Assembly (NCBI GenBank): GCA_963817885.1
Contig: CAWFQE010000003.1
Location: 372,001 to 436,000 of the forward strand
DNA from: CAVOHU01 sp963817885
Lineage (GTDB): Bacteria; Acidobacteriota; Vicinamibacteria; Vicinamibacterales; JAKQTR01
DNA length: 64,000 nt
Direction of reading: 5' to 3'
Part shown: piece after piece, positions 53,907 through 64,000 of the stretch
How positions within the stretch are numbered: the first letter of the stretch is position 1
Layout of the letters: each line of letters begins with the position of its first letter
The notes under the pieces: model-generated
What the model was told of the DNA's origin: nothing
The model's input: only the letters and a program-made list of their open reading frames with translations
The model's database searches: none
Position numbers and translations under genes: made by a program

Positions 53907-53931
53907 GACGGGTGCCTCCTGTTGGCCCGCA

Positions 53932-53937
53932 AGTATA
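53932..53937 (-). promoter_or_regulatory. candidate -10 box of five-gene operon
   Basis: TATACT on the minus strand lies 25 bases before the GTG of the RraA-like gene and matches the sigma-70 -10 consensus at five of six bases. No good -35 box is seen at 17 bases. Confidence 0.3.
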
Positions 53938-53960
53938 CCTAGACCCGGCTTCGGTTGCTC

Positions 53961-53988
53961 GGATCACGGCTCGAGGCTCAGGGCTCCT
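53961..53988 (+). repeat. period-7 array, GGATCAC GGCTCGA GGCTCAG GGCTCCT
   Basis: Four heptads lie between the operon promoter and the end of the next receptor gene. Unlike the other arrays it reads opposite to the flanking genes, so the orientation rule is not absolute. Confidence 0.5.
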
Positions 53989-54058
53989 GACAGCCGCCAT
54001 GCCACGCAGCAATCTGGTCAGGGAAATGGCTGGAACTCGAGGGGTCGGGGGAGCGGGT

Positions 54059-54094
54059 GGGCAGGGGGGAAGGCCCAAGCCGATCCCCCTGCCC
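54059..54094 (-). terminator. hairpin after TonB receptor gene
   Basis: GGGCAGGGGG pairs with CCCCCTGCCC across a 16-base loop, 26 bases after the receptor stop on the minus strand. The stem is strong, but no T tract follows. Confidence 0.55.
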
Positions 54095-54119
54095 ATCGGG
54101 CGTGACTCTTCTGCTGTCG

Positions 54120-56945
54120 TTAGAATCGGAACGCTGCGCCGAGGCGAACGATGCGCGGCGACAGAATCTGCGACGGCGACAGGAACTGCTGGATGTTGTT
54201 GATCTGGCCGGCTGGATCGCCGGCTTGCCGCACGCTCATCCGCCCGGTCAGCGAGCGCATCTCCCAGGTCGTGTTCGCGTTGGTCAGGTTGGAGATGTCG
54301 AGGTCGACCTCGAGGCTGCGCCGGTCGTCGAACCTGATCGTCTTGGCCACGCGCAGATCCACCGTCTGCAGCGACGGCAGCCGGTGCGCGCCCTGCGGCT
54401 CGACGTTGATGGTCGTGCTGCCGCCGCCGAACGAAAGAGGCGCACTGATCTGTCGGTTGATGGGCGGGCCGTTCTGGAAGCGGTAGTTCGCTGCCACGTA
54501 GATGTCGTAGGGCAGGACGTAGCTGCCGGTCAGCTTGAACTGGTGCGGCCGATCGTTGTAGATCGGCCCTTCCGTGTTCAGGAAGGCGTTGGGGCTCGTG
54601 CCCACCGAGAGGTTGGTGAACTTCGCCCGCGCATAGGTGTAGCCGGCAACCATCTGCCAGCGATTGGACATCCGCTTGGTGGCCGTGATCTCAATCCCTT
54701 TGTAGGTCTGTTTGGCCGTGGGATCGTTGGTGATGAGGGTATAGCTTCCCGCCAGTGTCCGGTCGTAGTAGCTGTAGGTGGAATCGTCGGCGGTTCCCGT
54801 GAGGCCATCGGGCCCGGGATCCGGCCGCGTCACCTGCACCCACGTGTTGAGTGGGGCAGCCGTGTTGAGACTGGCGGTCTGGTACCGCTCGGTGCGCCAC
54901 GTGAAGACGGCGCTCAGCCGCAGGTTGGGGATGAGTTCGCGATCGATGCCCCCGGTGAGTTCGTCGGTGTAGGGCCGCTTCAGGTTCGGGTCGAACGAGG
55001 TCGTCAGACCTCCGCCCTGGACGGGCACCCCGGTCTCTTCGCCGACCTGGTACCGGAGATCGCCGTTCAGATCGTTCCACCCGTACTGCTTGTTGACGCT
55101 GAAGTTCGGGTTGATGGAGTTCGAGAACCCGGAGGCGATGATGTAGTAGTACCGGCCGGCCGAGGCCTTCAGCGCCGTCTTGCCCCCGTCGAGGTCATAG
55201 ATTGCCGCCAGTCGCGGGCCGATCGTGTGCCACAGCGGCGCGTTGTGGACCGCCGGGTAGCTGCGCTGGATATCTGGGAACCACCGGCTCGGCGGACTGC
55301 TCTGCGCGGGCAGGTACGACTCCACGCGCTCCCAGCGCAAGCCGCCAGTCAGCGTGAGCCGCTTGATCGCGTAGCTGTCCTGCAGGAAGATCGAGGTCAC
55401 GTCGACCGTCCCCTTCGATTGCACCGGCGTGTTGTAGAACGTGACGCCGACCGACTGATTGGTCGCGCTCCGGTAGGTCAGCGCCAGGTTGTCCCACCGG
55501 TGCACCTCGGTGCTGGTCGGCATGTGCGCGTGATCCACACCGAAGCGGATCTCGTGCCGCCCGCCGAGCGCCTGCTCGATGTACTTGTTGAAGGTGACGC
55601 TCCCCTGCAGCCGATTGCGGATGTAGATCTGCTCCGACGCCTCATTGCGCAACAGGATTCCGGTCGACAAGTCGGTGATCGACTGGTCGTTGCCGTTGTA
55701 GAGCAGCGGGAAGTAGATGTGGCTGTAACTGATCCGCGCGTCGACGAAGAACGTGTTCGAGAGCACCGTGTTCCACAAGGCCTGGTAGATGTCGAACACA
55801 TCGTCTTCGTTGGAGTTGGACTCGCTCGTGTAGAGTGCCGAGGAAGCCAGGAACCGGTTGGGCTTCTTGTAGTACTGGCGGCTGTAGAAGGCCGTCAGGC
55901 GGCTCGAGTTGTTGACCTGCCAGGTCAGGTTGATCAGGCCCGACGTCATGTTGGTGGAATCCAGGACCGACTGCGAGTAGGCCGCCGGCACGTTCACGTG
56001 CACGCGCCAGTCGCGGAAGCTGGTGAAGAGCCGGAGCTTGTTGGCGATGACCGGCCCGCCCAGCTGAATGCCAAGGTCCGACACGAGGTCGACCCTGTTC
56101 GTGTCGGGCTTGAACCCCTGCGCGAGCAGGGTATCCGATACATTGCGGCCCTGCGTGGCCTTGCCTTCCCAGAAGTACGACGTCTTGCCGCTCCACCGGT
56201 CACCGCCCGACTTCGTCGTCATGTTGACGAAGACGCCGGAGCCAGGCACCGAGATGTCATGGGCGCCGGTCGAGACCTGCACCTCCTCGAACGCGTCGTA
56301 GTCGTAGTAGAAGCCTGAATAGCCGATGGCCGCCGGGTCGCCGACGTTGATCCCGTTCAGGAACTGCGAGTTCTGGGCGTTCGACGTGCCGCGTGCGACC
56401 ATGGCGCCCTGCAGGCCTCCCGAGGCTCCGCCGACGTCAGGCCGGCTCGAGATGAGGCCGGGCACCTTGTATTCCACGAGCGACCAGATGTCACGACCGC
56501 CAGGCGTGCTCTGCAGGAGCTGCTGGCTGAGCGTCACGCTCACGTTGGCGCTGGTGGTGTCGACCACCGGCGCGGCGCCGGAAACGTTGACCGTCTCAGA
56601 CAGTTTCGCGACGCTCATCGACATGTCGATCGGGGTGGTTTGACCGACGCTGACGATGATGTCGCCGCGTGCCACGGACTGGAACCCTGTCAGGTCCAGC
56701 TTCACGATGTAGGTGCCCGGATTGAGCGACGGAAACCGATGGACGCCACCGGCATCCGTCGTGCCCACCATCTGTCCTGCCACCAGGGCGGGGCTGGTGA
56801 TGGTAACCGTGACGCCGGGAACAACGGCGCCCTGCTCATCGACGACCTTGACGAGGATGCTGCCGGTCTGGACCTGGGCGAACGCGAATCCGGCAACCAT
56901 GACCGCTACGGAGACGAGGACCGCCACGCGAACGAGACGCTTCAT
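54120..56945 (-). CDS. TonB-dependent receptor, OAR type
   Basis: The protein has 941 residues. A signal peptide ends at AFAQ (about 23). A carboxypeptidase-regulatory-like domain (about 28-115) has VVDEQGAVVPGVTVT. The plug (about 120-240) has GRDIWSLVEYKVPGL and MVARGTSNAQNSQFLNGINV. The barrel has aromatic-rich strands to the final GAAFRF. It is an intact gene. Upstream on the same strand, 177 bases away, is the end of a secreted S9 peptidase gene, so peptide uptake is a reasonable guess but not shown. Confidence 0.86.
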   Translation of the reverse strand: MKRLVRVAVLVSVAVMVAGFAFAQVQTGSILVKVVDEQGAVVPGVTVTITSPALVAGQMVGTTDAGGVHRFPSLNPGTYIVKLDLTGFQSVARGDIIVSVGQTTPIDMSMSVAKLSETVNVSGAAPVVDTTSANVSVTLSQQLLQSTPGGRDIWSLVEYKVPGLISSRPDVGGASGGLQGAMVARGTSNAQNSQFLNGINVGDPAAIGYSGFYYDYDAFEEVQVSTGAHDISVPGSGVFVNMTTKSGGDRWSGKTSYFWEGKATQGRNVSDTLLAQGFKPDTNRVDLVSDLGIQLGGPVIANKLRLFTSFRDWRVHVNVPAAYSQSVLDSTNMTSGLINLTWQVNNSSRLTAFYSRQYYKKPNRFLASSALYTSESNSNEDDVFDIYQALWNTVLSNTFFVDARISYSHIYFPLLYNGNDQSITDLSTGILLRNEASEQIYIRNRLQGSVTFNKYIEQALGGRHEIRFGVDHAHMPTSTEVHRWDNLALTYRSATNQSVGVTFYNTPVQSKGTVDVTSIFLQDSYAIKRLTLTGGLRWERVESYLPAQSSPPSRWFPDIQRSYPAVHNAPLWHTIGPRLAAIYDLDGGKTALKASAGRYYYIIASGFSNSINPNFSVNKQYGWNDLNGDLRYQVGEETGVPVQGGGLTTSFDPNLKRPYTDELTGGIDRELIPNLRLSAVFTWRTERYQTASLNTAAPLNTWVQVTRPDPGPDGLTGTADDSTYSYYDRTLAGSYTLITNDPTAKQTYKGIEITATKRMSNRWQMVAGYTYARAKFTNLSVGTSPNAFLNTEGPIYNDRPHQFKLTGSYVLPYDIYVAANYRFQNGPPINRQISAPLSFGGGSTTINVEPQGAHRLPSLQTVDLRVAKTIRFDDRRSLEVDLDISNLTNANTTWEMRSLTGRMSVRQAGDPAGQINNIQQFLSPSQILSPRIVRLGAAFRF

Positions 56946-57122
56946 CGTGGGTACCTCCTGGCATGTAGGGGGCCCGACGAGGTCCGAGCGGAGAATGTCA
57001 CCCAGAATCTAGCGCATGTCTGAAGGCGACGCAACTGACCTGGCGGGGCCCGAGACGTGCCCTCGCACGCCGGCTCGTGCGCCCCGCATTTCGCCGTGCG
57101 CCTGGCTCGTCCAGCGCAGCCT

Positions 57123-59375
57123 TCAGTCGTTCTTGCCGTCCCGAAGGTGCCGTTCGAAGAAGGCACTGACCCTGGTCCACGCGTCGCGCAGGACGTGCTC
57201 GCGCGTGAAATAGTGAAATTCGCCCGGATAGGTCATGAACTCCACCAGCGAGCCCTTCCCCTTCTTCAGCAGTTCGTCGATGAGCCGCACTGAATGCAGG
57301 TACGGCACGTTGACGTCGGCGGTTCCGTGCAGGATGAGCAGGGGGCGCACGAGTCTGTCGACATGCGAGACCGGCGAGGCCTGTGCATAGACCTCCGGAT
57401 GCTGCTCAGGGGTGCCAATCCGGCTCACCGTCCAGCCACCGTGGTACGGATCCTCGTAGTACATCGCGTAGTCAGCCACACCGGCCACGTCAACGGCCGC
57501 ACGAAACGTGGTCGGCAGCTCCGTCAAGGCGAGCAGTGTGAAGAAGCCGCCGTAGCTGAGGCCCCAGACGCCAATCCGGCTGGCATCGACATACGGCAGG
57601 GTCTTCAGATAGGCCGCGCTCATCGCGGCGTCCCGGAAATCCCTTCCGCCGACATCCATGTACACGCCCTCGCGCCACGATGCGCCGTATCCAATGCTCC
57701 CGCGGTAATCGGGCGCGAGGACGACGTAGCCCTGCTGCAACAGGTACTGGTGGAAGCTGTAGTAGACGGCGTAGTTGCGCTCGATGTGCCAGCCATCGTA
57801 GTTCTGGTTCACGCCGTCACCATGGATCCAGACGATGGCGGGATGCCGCTTGGTCCGATCCAGCCCCTTCGGCACGAACAGGTACGCAGGCACCGGCTTC
57901 CCGTCAGGGCCCGGGTAGCGCACCAGCTGTGGGGCCACCAGCGCGGCGCGGTCTATGCCGTCCGGCATCGACTGGGTTAGCCGGACCGGACGGGCGCCGT
58001 TCCTCGTGACGTCAAGCACCCACAAGTCGGCCGAATTCTGTGCGTCCGTATGCTGGTAGACGAGCATGTGTCCGTCGGGCGACCACTGCGCGGCGGTGTT
58101 CGTTCCCGGTCCGGTTGTCACCGTTGTCACCCTCGCCCGCGCCGGATCGCCGTCGATCTCAGCTACCCCGAGGTGGCGCAGGCCCGGATTGGTGCTGTCG
58201 TTGGCGTCGAACACGATGCGGGTTCCGTCGGGCGACCACGACGGGCGCCAGGCCTCGAACCGACCTTTGGTGATCTGGACGGGAGTCCCGCCGCCGGCTG
58301 GCATCACGTAGAGGTGATCCCATCCGTCGCGATCGCTGAGGAACGAAATCCATCGGCCGTCGGGCGAGGCCTGAGCGCCACCCATCGCACTGCCCGTCAT
58401 GCTCCAGAACGTCTCCTTAACGTCCTGGTGAACGAGCCGCGGGGCGCCGCCCGTCGTGTCGCCTATGGAAATCTCGCGGCGCTTGAACTCGACGATACGC
58501 TCGACCAGGAAATGGGTGGCGTCGATCCAGCGATTCGCGCCCGGGCCACGTCCGCCGCTCCCGCCTCCCGGACCAGATTGATACTCGCGGGGTTCGCCGC
58601 CCGCCTCCGGGACGATAAAGGTCTGCGCTGGCGGGCCCGGAGCCACCTCGGTAACCGTGTAGATGATCTTGGAGCCCGAATAGGCTGGCGTCTGTTCATG
58701 CCGAATCATCCGAGGGACGCCGCCGCGCGAGAACGTGAGGTTCGCGAGATCGCCGCTCCAACCAAGAGCGCCAATCGGACCAGCGACGGTGGCCACGATC
58801 CGATCGCTGCCATCCAGCAACGACCGAATCCGGATCTGCACGGGACCGTCGCTGGCGCGCTGGGCCGATTCGCCGGCGGCCGCCCGTTGTCCGGAGCCCG
58901 GCCGTTCGCCGTCCATGAGATAGGCCACGCGAGTGCCATCTCGGGATGCAACCACGGTGCGGCCTGGAGTGCTTGGCCATGCCGGTTGCGGCGGCTGTCT
59001 CCCGTCGGCCGTTACCCGCATCAGCGTCGAACCCCGCATGAAGTAGATCGTTCGGCTGTCAGCGCTCCAGATGATGCCGGCTACGGGCTCGCCACCGGAG
59101 GTCAACGCGACCGGCTTTGCGGAGCCGTCTGCGGGTACGACGAAGAGGTCCGTCACGCCGGCGCGCTCCCAGAGAAACGCGAGAGACCGGTTGTCTCGTG
59201 ACCAGACCGGGTTGGATGGGTGCCTGATATCAACCAGGCGGTCGATCGTCAGGCTCCCGCGCGGGGGAAGTGGGCCGGGGCGTCCGCCCCCCTGGTACTC
59301 CGCATTCACGACCAATTCGAAGACGGCCATCACCGCACAGGCGAGCACACGGGCAACCGACACACGATGGCGCAT
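57123..59375 (-). CDS. secreted S9 prolyl-oligopeptidase-family peptidase
   Basis: The protein has 750 residues from the ATG at 59375 with GGAGGG seven bases before it. A signal peptide spans about 1-25. The N-terminal seven-bladed propeller (about 35-480) has TolB-like strands such as ASPDGRWISFLSDRDG and WSPDGTRIVFDAND. The alpha/beta-hydrolase domain holds Ser in GLSYGGF (about 607), Asp in GTADVNVPY and His in GEFHYF. Such enzymes cleave dipeptides or short peptides outside or in the periplasm. A Gly-rich loop (GGGSGGRGPG) sits in the propeller. A nearby TonB receptor may take up the products. Confidence 0.9.
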   Translation of the reverse strand: MRHRVSVARVLACAVMAVFELVVNAEYQGGGRPGPLPPRGSLTIDRLVDIRHPSNPVWSRDNRSLAFLWERAGVTDLFVVPADGSAKPVALTSGGEPVAGIIWSADSRTIYFMRGSTLMRVTADGRQPPQPAWPSTPGRTVVASRDGTRVAYLMDGERPGSGQRAAAGESAQRASDGPVQIRIRSLLDGSDRIVATVAGPIGALGWSGDLANLTFSRGGVPRMIRHEQTPAYSGSKIIYTVTEVAPGPPAQTFIVPEAGGEPREYQSGPGGGSGGRGPGANRWIDATHFLVERIVEFKRREISIGDTTGGAPRLVHQDVKETFWSMTGSAMGGAQASPDGRWISFLSDRDGWDHLYVMPAGGGTPVQITKGRFEAWRPSWSPDGTRIVFDANDSTNPGLRHLGVAEIDGDPARARVTTVTTGPGTNTAAQWSPDGHMLVYQHTDAQNSADLWVLDVTRNGARPVRLTQSMPDGIDRAALVAPQLVRYPGPDGKPVPAYLFVPKGLDRTKRHPAIVWIHGDGVNQNYDGWHIERNYAVYYSFHQYLLQQGYVVLAPDYRGSIGYGASWREGVYMDVGGRDFRDAAMSAAYLKTLPYVDASRIGVWGLSYGGFFTLLALTELPTTFRAAVDVAGVADYAMYYEDPYHGGWTVSRIGTPEQHPEVYAQASPVSHVDRLVRPLLILHGTADVNVPYLHSVRLIDELLKKGKGSLVEFMTYPGEFHYFTREHVLRDAWTRVSAFFERHLRDGKND

Positions 59376-59650
59376 GGCGAGCCCTCCATTGAACGCGCGC
59401 GGCACGGACCCACCCCGGCGGCCCGTGACCGTGCCCATTCTACGCCTATGCTTTTCGTCTGGGCCGTGATCAGCAATCACCGTCCCGGGGAGCCGAGGAG
59501 GCGGCCCGCACGCGAGAAGTCTCGAACGGCTCGCGCAGGTTCTGACGGAGCGTACTTTTCGTCGGATGTCGCTGTTCGTTGTGCGTTCAGGGCTGGGTCG
59601 CCCGACGCCGAAGGCCACGGCGATTTCGGACCTTCGGCGCCCGGAAACGC

Positions 59651-62476
59651 CTACCGTTCCACGGCGAAGCGGTCACCCTTGATCACGACCTTCAGGACGG
59701 TGTCCGTGCCGATCGCGACCGTGATCGGACCGGCCGTCACTTCTTCGTCGCCCGCCCGCACGACGACCTTGTAGTCGCCCGGCGGCAGTTCCTCCGCTGC
59801 TCGCGCCTGCCTCGCCGCTGGCCACCTGGCGTCCCGACGCGTCGAAGATCGCGTACGGGAACTTCTCGACGGCCGCCATCAGCACCGCGCGCGCCAGCGC
59901 TTCGCCGCTCTGCGCGCCGTAGTAGTGCCCGCCGGTCGCTTCGGCGAAGGTCGTCAGCTGCCCGCGCACCTTCTTGTCGGTCAGCGTGAACCCGACGATG
60001 TTGAGCGTCACGTCGACGCCGGAGTCCTGCAGCTGTTTCACGGCGGCCTGCGGGTCGCCCTTGCAGCTCTCTTCCCCGTCGGTGATGACAATCACGGTTC
60101 CGGCGCGGGCCGTCTTCAGGTCGGAGGCCGTCTGCAGCACCGAGTAGACGAGCGGCGTCTCGCCGCGAGGCTTCAGCCGGTTGGCGGCGGCCAGCACGGC
60201 TGCGCGGTTCAGCTTGGCGAGGGGAAGCACCAGCTGACTGTCGGTGCACGTCCTCGGGGACGTGGACGCCTCGCGATGCCCGTAGACCCGGAGGCCGACG
60301 TTGAAATCGTCCGGCAGCTTGTCCACGACCTCCTTCAGCACGTCGAGTGCCGTCGTCCAGCGCGTCTTCTTTCCCAGCGGCAGCTTCATCGATCCTGAGG
60401 CGTCGAGGATGATCTCGAGGTTCTTCGTCGGCTTCTTCGTGCGCTGAAGGCCGCTCATCACCCGGATCGACCCCGACGTCCGCTCGGCCAGATTCAGGCA
60501 GAGCACGTTGGTCTTGCCCGCCGCGTCGGTCCCGCGCACGGCGATCACGTGGAAGCCGGCGACGACGCGCCGGTCGTCGTCACCGTGAGCGTGGCCGGCG
60601 AGATCTCGGTCAAGTCGACGGTGTCCGGCTCGAGCTTGAAGTCGAAGGTCGGATCGGGAGGCGTCGATCGGGCGGTCAGCTTGACGGTGCCCTGGTAGGC
60701 CTGGTTCGACAGCAGCGTTCAGCGGGTACGCGAACGTCTGGCCCGGCATCATCAGCTGGTTCTTCAGCCGTTGCTCGGTGGTGATCACGAAATCGGCGAG
60801 AGCGGAGCGGAACAGGGCAGGTTGTCGGGATCGAATCCCTGCGCCAGCTCGCGCGTCACCAGTTGGCGGTAGCTGATGCCGCTGGTACTGGTCCACGTCG
60901 AAGCCGTCGTAGATGATGAGACCGCGACCGTAGTGCGCGTACGCCTCCATGAAGCCGTTCTTCTTCTTGACGTTGGTCCCGAACAGGTGGCCGCACCAGT
61001 GGGGGTCGTACTTGATGATGGTGTTCGAGTCGCCGATCTCGTTGTACTCTCCGCTCGTGCCCTTCAGCCAGCCGTCGAGGTCGAGGTACCCCGGCGTGCC
61101 GGGCTTCCCGTTGCCGATCGAGGTTCTCCTCGACGAAGACCAGCGACTTGCCTTCCGCGCCCATCGCTCCCGGGGTTGCTGGTGGCAAACGGGAACGGCA
61201 GGAAGCTGTAGTCGGGCAGGTCGCCCGACCCGCCGCACCGATCCGAGTCCTGGATGATCAGCTTGTGTCCGTCCGCCACCCACGGCACCAGCGCCTTCTT
61301 GAACTCGTCCGACACGGCTCTTCTTGATGTCGCAGACTTGGGCGAGCACCACCGTGTCGAATCCCTGCGCCGGCAGAGCAGCATCACGGTTCTGGCCGTC
61401 GTCCGGCCCCACCCTGACGAACTCGACGCGGCCGTAGATCGAGTAGTCGACCTTGCCGATCGTGTCCTTCGGCGTGTACCCGTCGGTGGATAGCTCCTGG
61501 GATCGCTCGGCGACGACCAGCACCTTCCGGCTTTCCGTCTTCGCCGGCGGCTTGACCGCGGACGCCGGTTGGCGGCACGACGCACCCGTCGCCCGAGAGC
61601 ACGGCGGCAGGGCGAGGGCCGCTGGCGTGACAACCGGCGCGGCATCGCGGCGACCGCCTTCCCGCTCAGCAGCGCCGCAAGGTCGGGGTGGCGTTCGAGC
61701 AGCGAGACGTAGCCGGCGCGCCGGGCCTCGATGATCTTGAACGTCCCGCACTCGACGTAAGCCTTCGACCCGTTGTTCGACAGGATGCGCAGCTTGACGT
61801 AGCGGGCCTCCACGGGCTCGGAAACGGAATCGGCTGATCCACCGTCTCGTCGCGGAGCGTCGCCGAGGCCACCTTCGTGAACCCGTCGGTCGGGCTGTCC
61901 ATCGACGTCCAGATCTCGACGTCCTTGGCCCACGGTCTCTTTGCCCTCGGAGCTGCCGGGATTGACCACGACGGAGCCGACCAGCGCCGGCTGCCGCGCA
62001 AAGAACGACACGACGATGTCCTGCGGGAACACGAGCGTGCGCGAGCACCAGGCGCGGGTGGTCTCGCCGTCGATCAGGCGGGCGGCGGCCCACGTGCCCG
62101 CGTCGTGCTGCGAGGTGACGAACGCGATCTCCGCTCCCGCATCGAGCAGCGCCAGGTTGCCGTCCGGAAGCTGGCCGGCCCCCGAATCCGGCGGGCCCGA
62201 GTTCGAATCGGCCGGCTGGGTCGACGTGGCGGATGGCGAGCCCGGCTGGCCGGAGGTGGCGGCATCAGCCGCTGCCGATGACGGGGGAGTGGCGGTGCCA
62301 GCAGCGCCTGTCGCGGCTGCGCCACCCGCCGGGGTCGCCCCGGCCGGTGCCGTTGAGGATCCGCTCCCGGCCGGCTGCGCCGTTGATCTGCCTCCGCCAA
62401 TCCAGCCGCTTCGATACGCCAGGATACCGCCGGCGACCAGCGCCACACCGACAACAGCAACCAGCACCTTCTTCAT
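59651..62476 (-). pseudogene. anchored VWA protein with discoidin-like domain, broken by indels
   Basis: The start MKKVLVAVVGVALVAGGILA at 62476 gives a signal anchor, followed by an Ala/Gly/Pro/Ser-rich linker. About 62170-61730 encodes a discoidin (F5/8 C)-like domain (RLIDGETTRAWCS, ARYVKLRILSNNGS). A middle region around 61500-60600 includes YSIYGRVEFVRVGPDDGQN and is cut by several frame changes. A VWA domain (about 60480-59850) has an intact DASGSM site, VGLRVYGHRE and VIVITDGEES. The corrected C-terminus ends IKGDRFAVER at 59651. Most breaks are single-base insertions, with some deletions. Function is unknown; the VWA resembles secreted marine and soil VWA proteins rather than chelatases. 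Confidence 0.7.
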
Positions 62477-62541
62477 GATCCCCCTCGACACGATACGGCC
62501 GGGCGCCCAGCGCGCGCGATGCGCCGGCCGATCCTACGTGG

Positions 62542-64000
62542 TCACTTCAAGACGATGGTCTCGGCCTTCTCGAATCCGCGGTACTCGAGGCTTCCCGCCC
62601 TGGCCGGCCGGCACGTCGTAGATGAGCGTGAACCGCCGCGAGCCGCCGGCCGGGATCACGCCGGCGCCGGTGAGGCGGCATGGCAGCTGTGCCGAGATGG
62701 GATCCGGCGCGTGGAAGCGGCCATCGGCATCGACCAGGCGCAGTTGCTGAGCGGCCTGGAACTCAATCCCGCGCGTGGGCTTCAGGCTCTCGACCACGAC
62801 GTCGAGGATGACCTGATCGTGCCCGGCGGCAGGCGGAGGAACGACCGAGGGCCGGGCCGGCGTCGGAAGGATCTGCAGGCGCAACGTCGTGCCGTCCTGG
62901 ACGGTCCTCACCGGCGTGGGCCACGACGGCGTGAAGTCTGACGCCCACCGTGAGATCGAGAGCGCCCCGAGTCGCAGGACGGAGCAGGAACTTGACGTTC
63001 TTCGTGTCGGAAGGCACGAGAAAGACGAGTTGGCCTTCATCGGGCGACGTCGGCAGAAACGACGCGAGCTTCGCGAACGGCCGGGCGAGCGACGACACGT
63101 CGGTTTCGGGCTGGGCCACGCAGCCCTGATCGGTCTGGAGGAACGCGTACTCATCGAACTTCACGTCGACGATGTCGGTGGGCGAGCGGCTGATTCCTCG
63201 CAGGCCCAGCGTGAAGGAACGGAGCCCCGGCGCCGAGGGTTGGTCAGAGGCTGACAACGACGACTCGGTCACCGCCAGTTCGAGCACCTCGTTCTGTTTC
63301 GCCGCGCCGAGCGGCGGCCCCGGCGGCGGTGCGGGTTTCCCGCCCTTCACCAGGATCAGCGCGTGGCCGTACTGCGTATCGAGGAACTGCAGCGCCTGGT
63401 AGGTCGCCCCTGCGGGGGCTTCGAAGACGAGTTTCCCCCGGAGCACCTGTCCGAGCTTCGCGATGGTGAACGACGGTGTCGACAGGTGGTCGGGCGTGGC
63501 GGATGTCGCGGCGAGATCGACGGGATCGGCGAACCGGCCGTCGCTCAGCAGCCACAGATGTCGTTTGACGTCCGGCACCACGTACGGTGTGGACTCGAGG
63601 GTCGCCGGTTGGCTTGCGGCCGCACCAGGGTCGGTCTTGGCAACGCCGAAACCCAGGCTGCCCGCGCCCTGCGTGCGGTCAGGCTGCCGGTGGTCCACCA
63701 GTGTCAGCGGGATGATGTTCTTCCAGGTCATCTCCAGCACGACGAACTGCCGGCCGGGCCGTGCGGACCGGCCGTTGATCGCAGTCGTGGTCTGGTAGCT
63801 CTCCACGCGGATCTCGGCGGCCTTGTTCGAAGCGCCCTCGCCGACCGATCTGGCAACGTTTCGCGATATCTCGCTGGCGCGGGCCACCGTGGCCACGGGG
63901 ATCGGCGCCGGGTAGTCGCCCGGATCGATTTGCGAGAACGGGTTCGGAGCAAGCTTTCCGCTGGAAGCGGCGGTGGCCTGCTGCGCCGACGGCTCGGTGC
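62542..64000 (-). pseudogene. unknown VWA-partner protein, 5' end beyond window, frameshifted
   Basis: The frame is open from the window edge (64000) to about 62940, reading EISRNVARSVGEGASNKAAE, FVVLEMTWKNIIPLTLVDHR and RGKLVFEAPAGATYQALQFL. The last stretch resembles DUF4352-like beta proteins that describe an added domain of oligomeric surface proteins, but I cannot name the family. A slip near 62940 moves on to SWPTPVRTVQDGTTLRLQIL. Another near 62595 leads to the likely end AETIVLK at 62542. It lies 65 bases upstream of the VWA gene on the same strand, so they probably form an operon. It contains two similar beta-rich halves, possibly a duplicated domain. Confidence 0.55.

Overview
The window is 64 kb of G+C-rich bacterial DNA (roughly two thirds G+C by eye). 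The gene content suggests an aerobic, protein- and amino-acid-using Acidobacteriota, probably class Vicinamibacteria. Evidence: four TonB-dependent receptors with an N-terminal carboxypeptidase-regulatory-like domain, a VWA protein of the acidobacterial type, a sortilin/VPS10-like BNR exoprotein, a secreted S9 peptidase, fused FTCD, PPi-type phosphofructokinase and many exported lipoproteins. No rRNA, tRNA, CRISPR array, prophage or intact insertion sequence was found. The taxonomic call is an inference.

Layout. 1-6.6 kb looks like a copper-handling locus: an OprC/NosA-like outer-membrane receptor keeping both copper-ligand motifs, a small Cys-rich exported protein, a RegB/RegA-type redox two-component pair, a PilZ protein and a Tat-exported Csp1-like copper-storage protein. 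6.8-12.5 kb holds a frameshifted TonB receptor and a LytS/LytTR pair. 13-24.4 kb holds a VPS10-like exoprotein, a TPR-VWA operon, DUF1028, an O-methyltransferase, an M20 peptidase, an NlpC/P60 enzyme and a TrmH/SpoU methyltransferase. 24.6-33.2 kb holds a nidogen-like lipoprotein, PPi-PFK, FTCD, a DASS carboxylate transporter and a DRE-TIM lyase. 33.5-38.2 kb holds two lipoproteins around a NarL-type two-component system. 38.35-44.5 kb holds a DUF5989-SxtJ-carbamoyltransferase-SGNH cluster beside a large polytopic membrane protein. 44.7-48.7 kb pairs a TonB receptor with a LolA-like secreted protein.

49.0-53.9 kb is the strongest candidate for an undescribed system: a tightly coupled five-gene operon (RraA/HMG-aldolase-like, AGXT-like aminotransferase, LeuC-like and LeuD-like hydro-lyase subunits, DAACS dicarboxylate/amino-acid symporter). 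The LeuD-like subunit has lost the usual SSRE signature Arg, and no other leucine genes are present. The set chemically fits import and breakdown of a 4-substituted glutamate to two pyruvates. 54-64 kb holds another TonB receptor, an S9 peptidase and two damaged genes, one with a VWA domain.

Two patterns cut across genes. Period-7 arrays (GGCYNNN) follow stop codons and mostly read in the direction of transcription. Palindromic elements with a GA centre occur with different but still self-complementary stems. Separately, at least three patches (about 7.9-8.7, 39.4-40.8 and 59.8-63 kb) contain dense single-base indels that break otherwise well-conserved genes; these look more like assembly or sequencing errors than decay.
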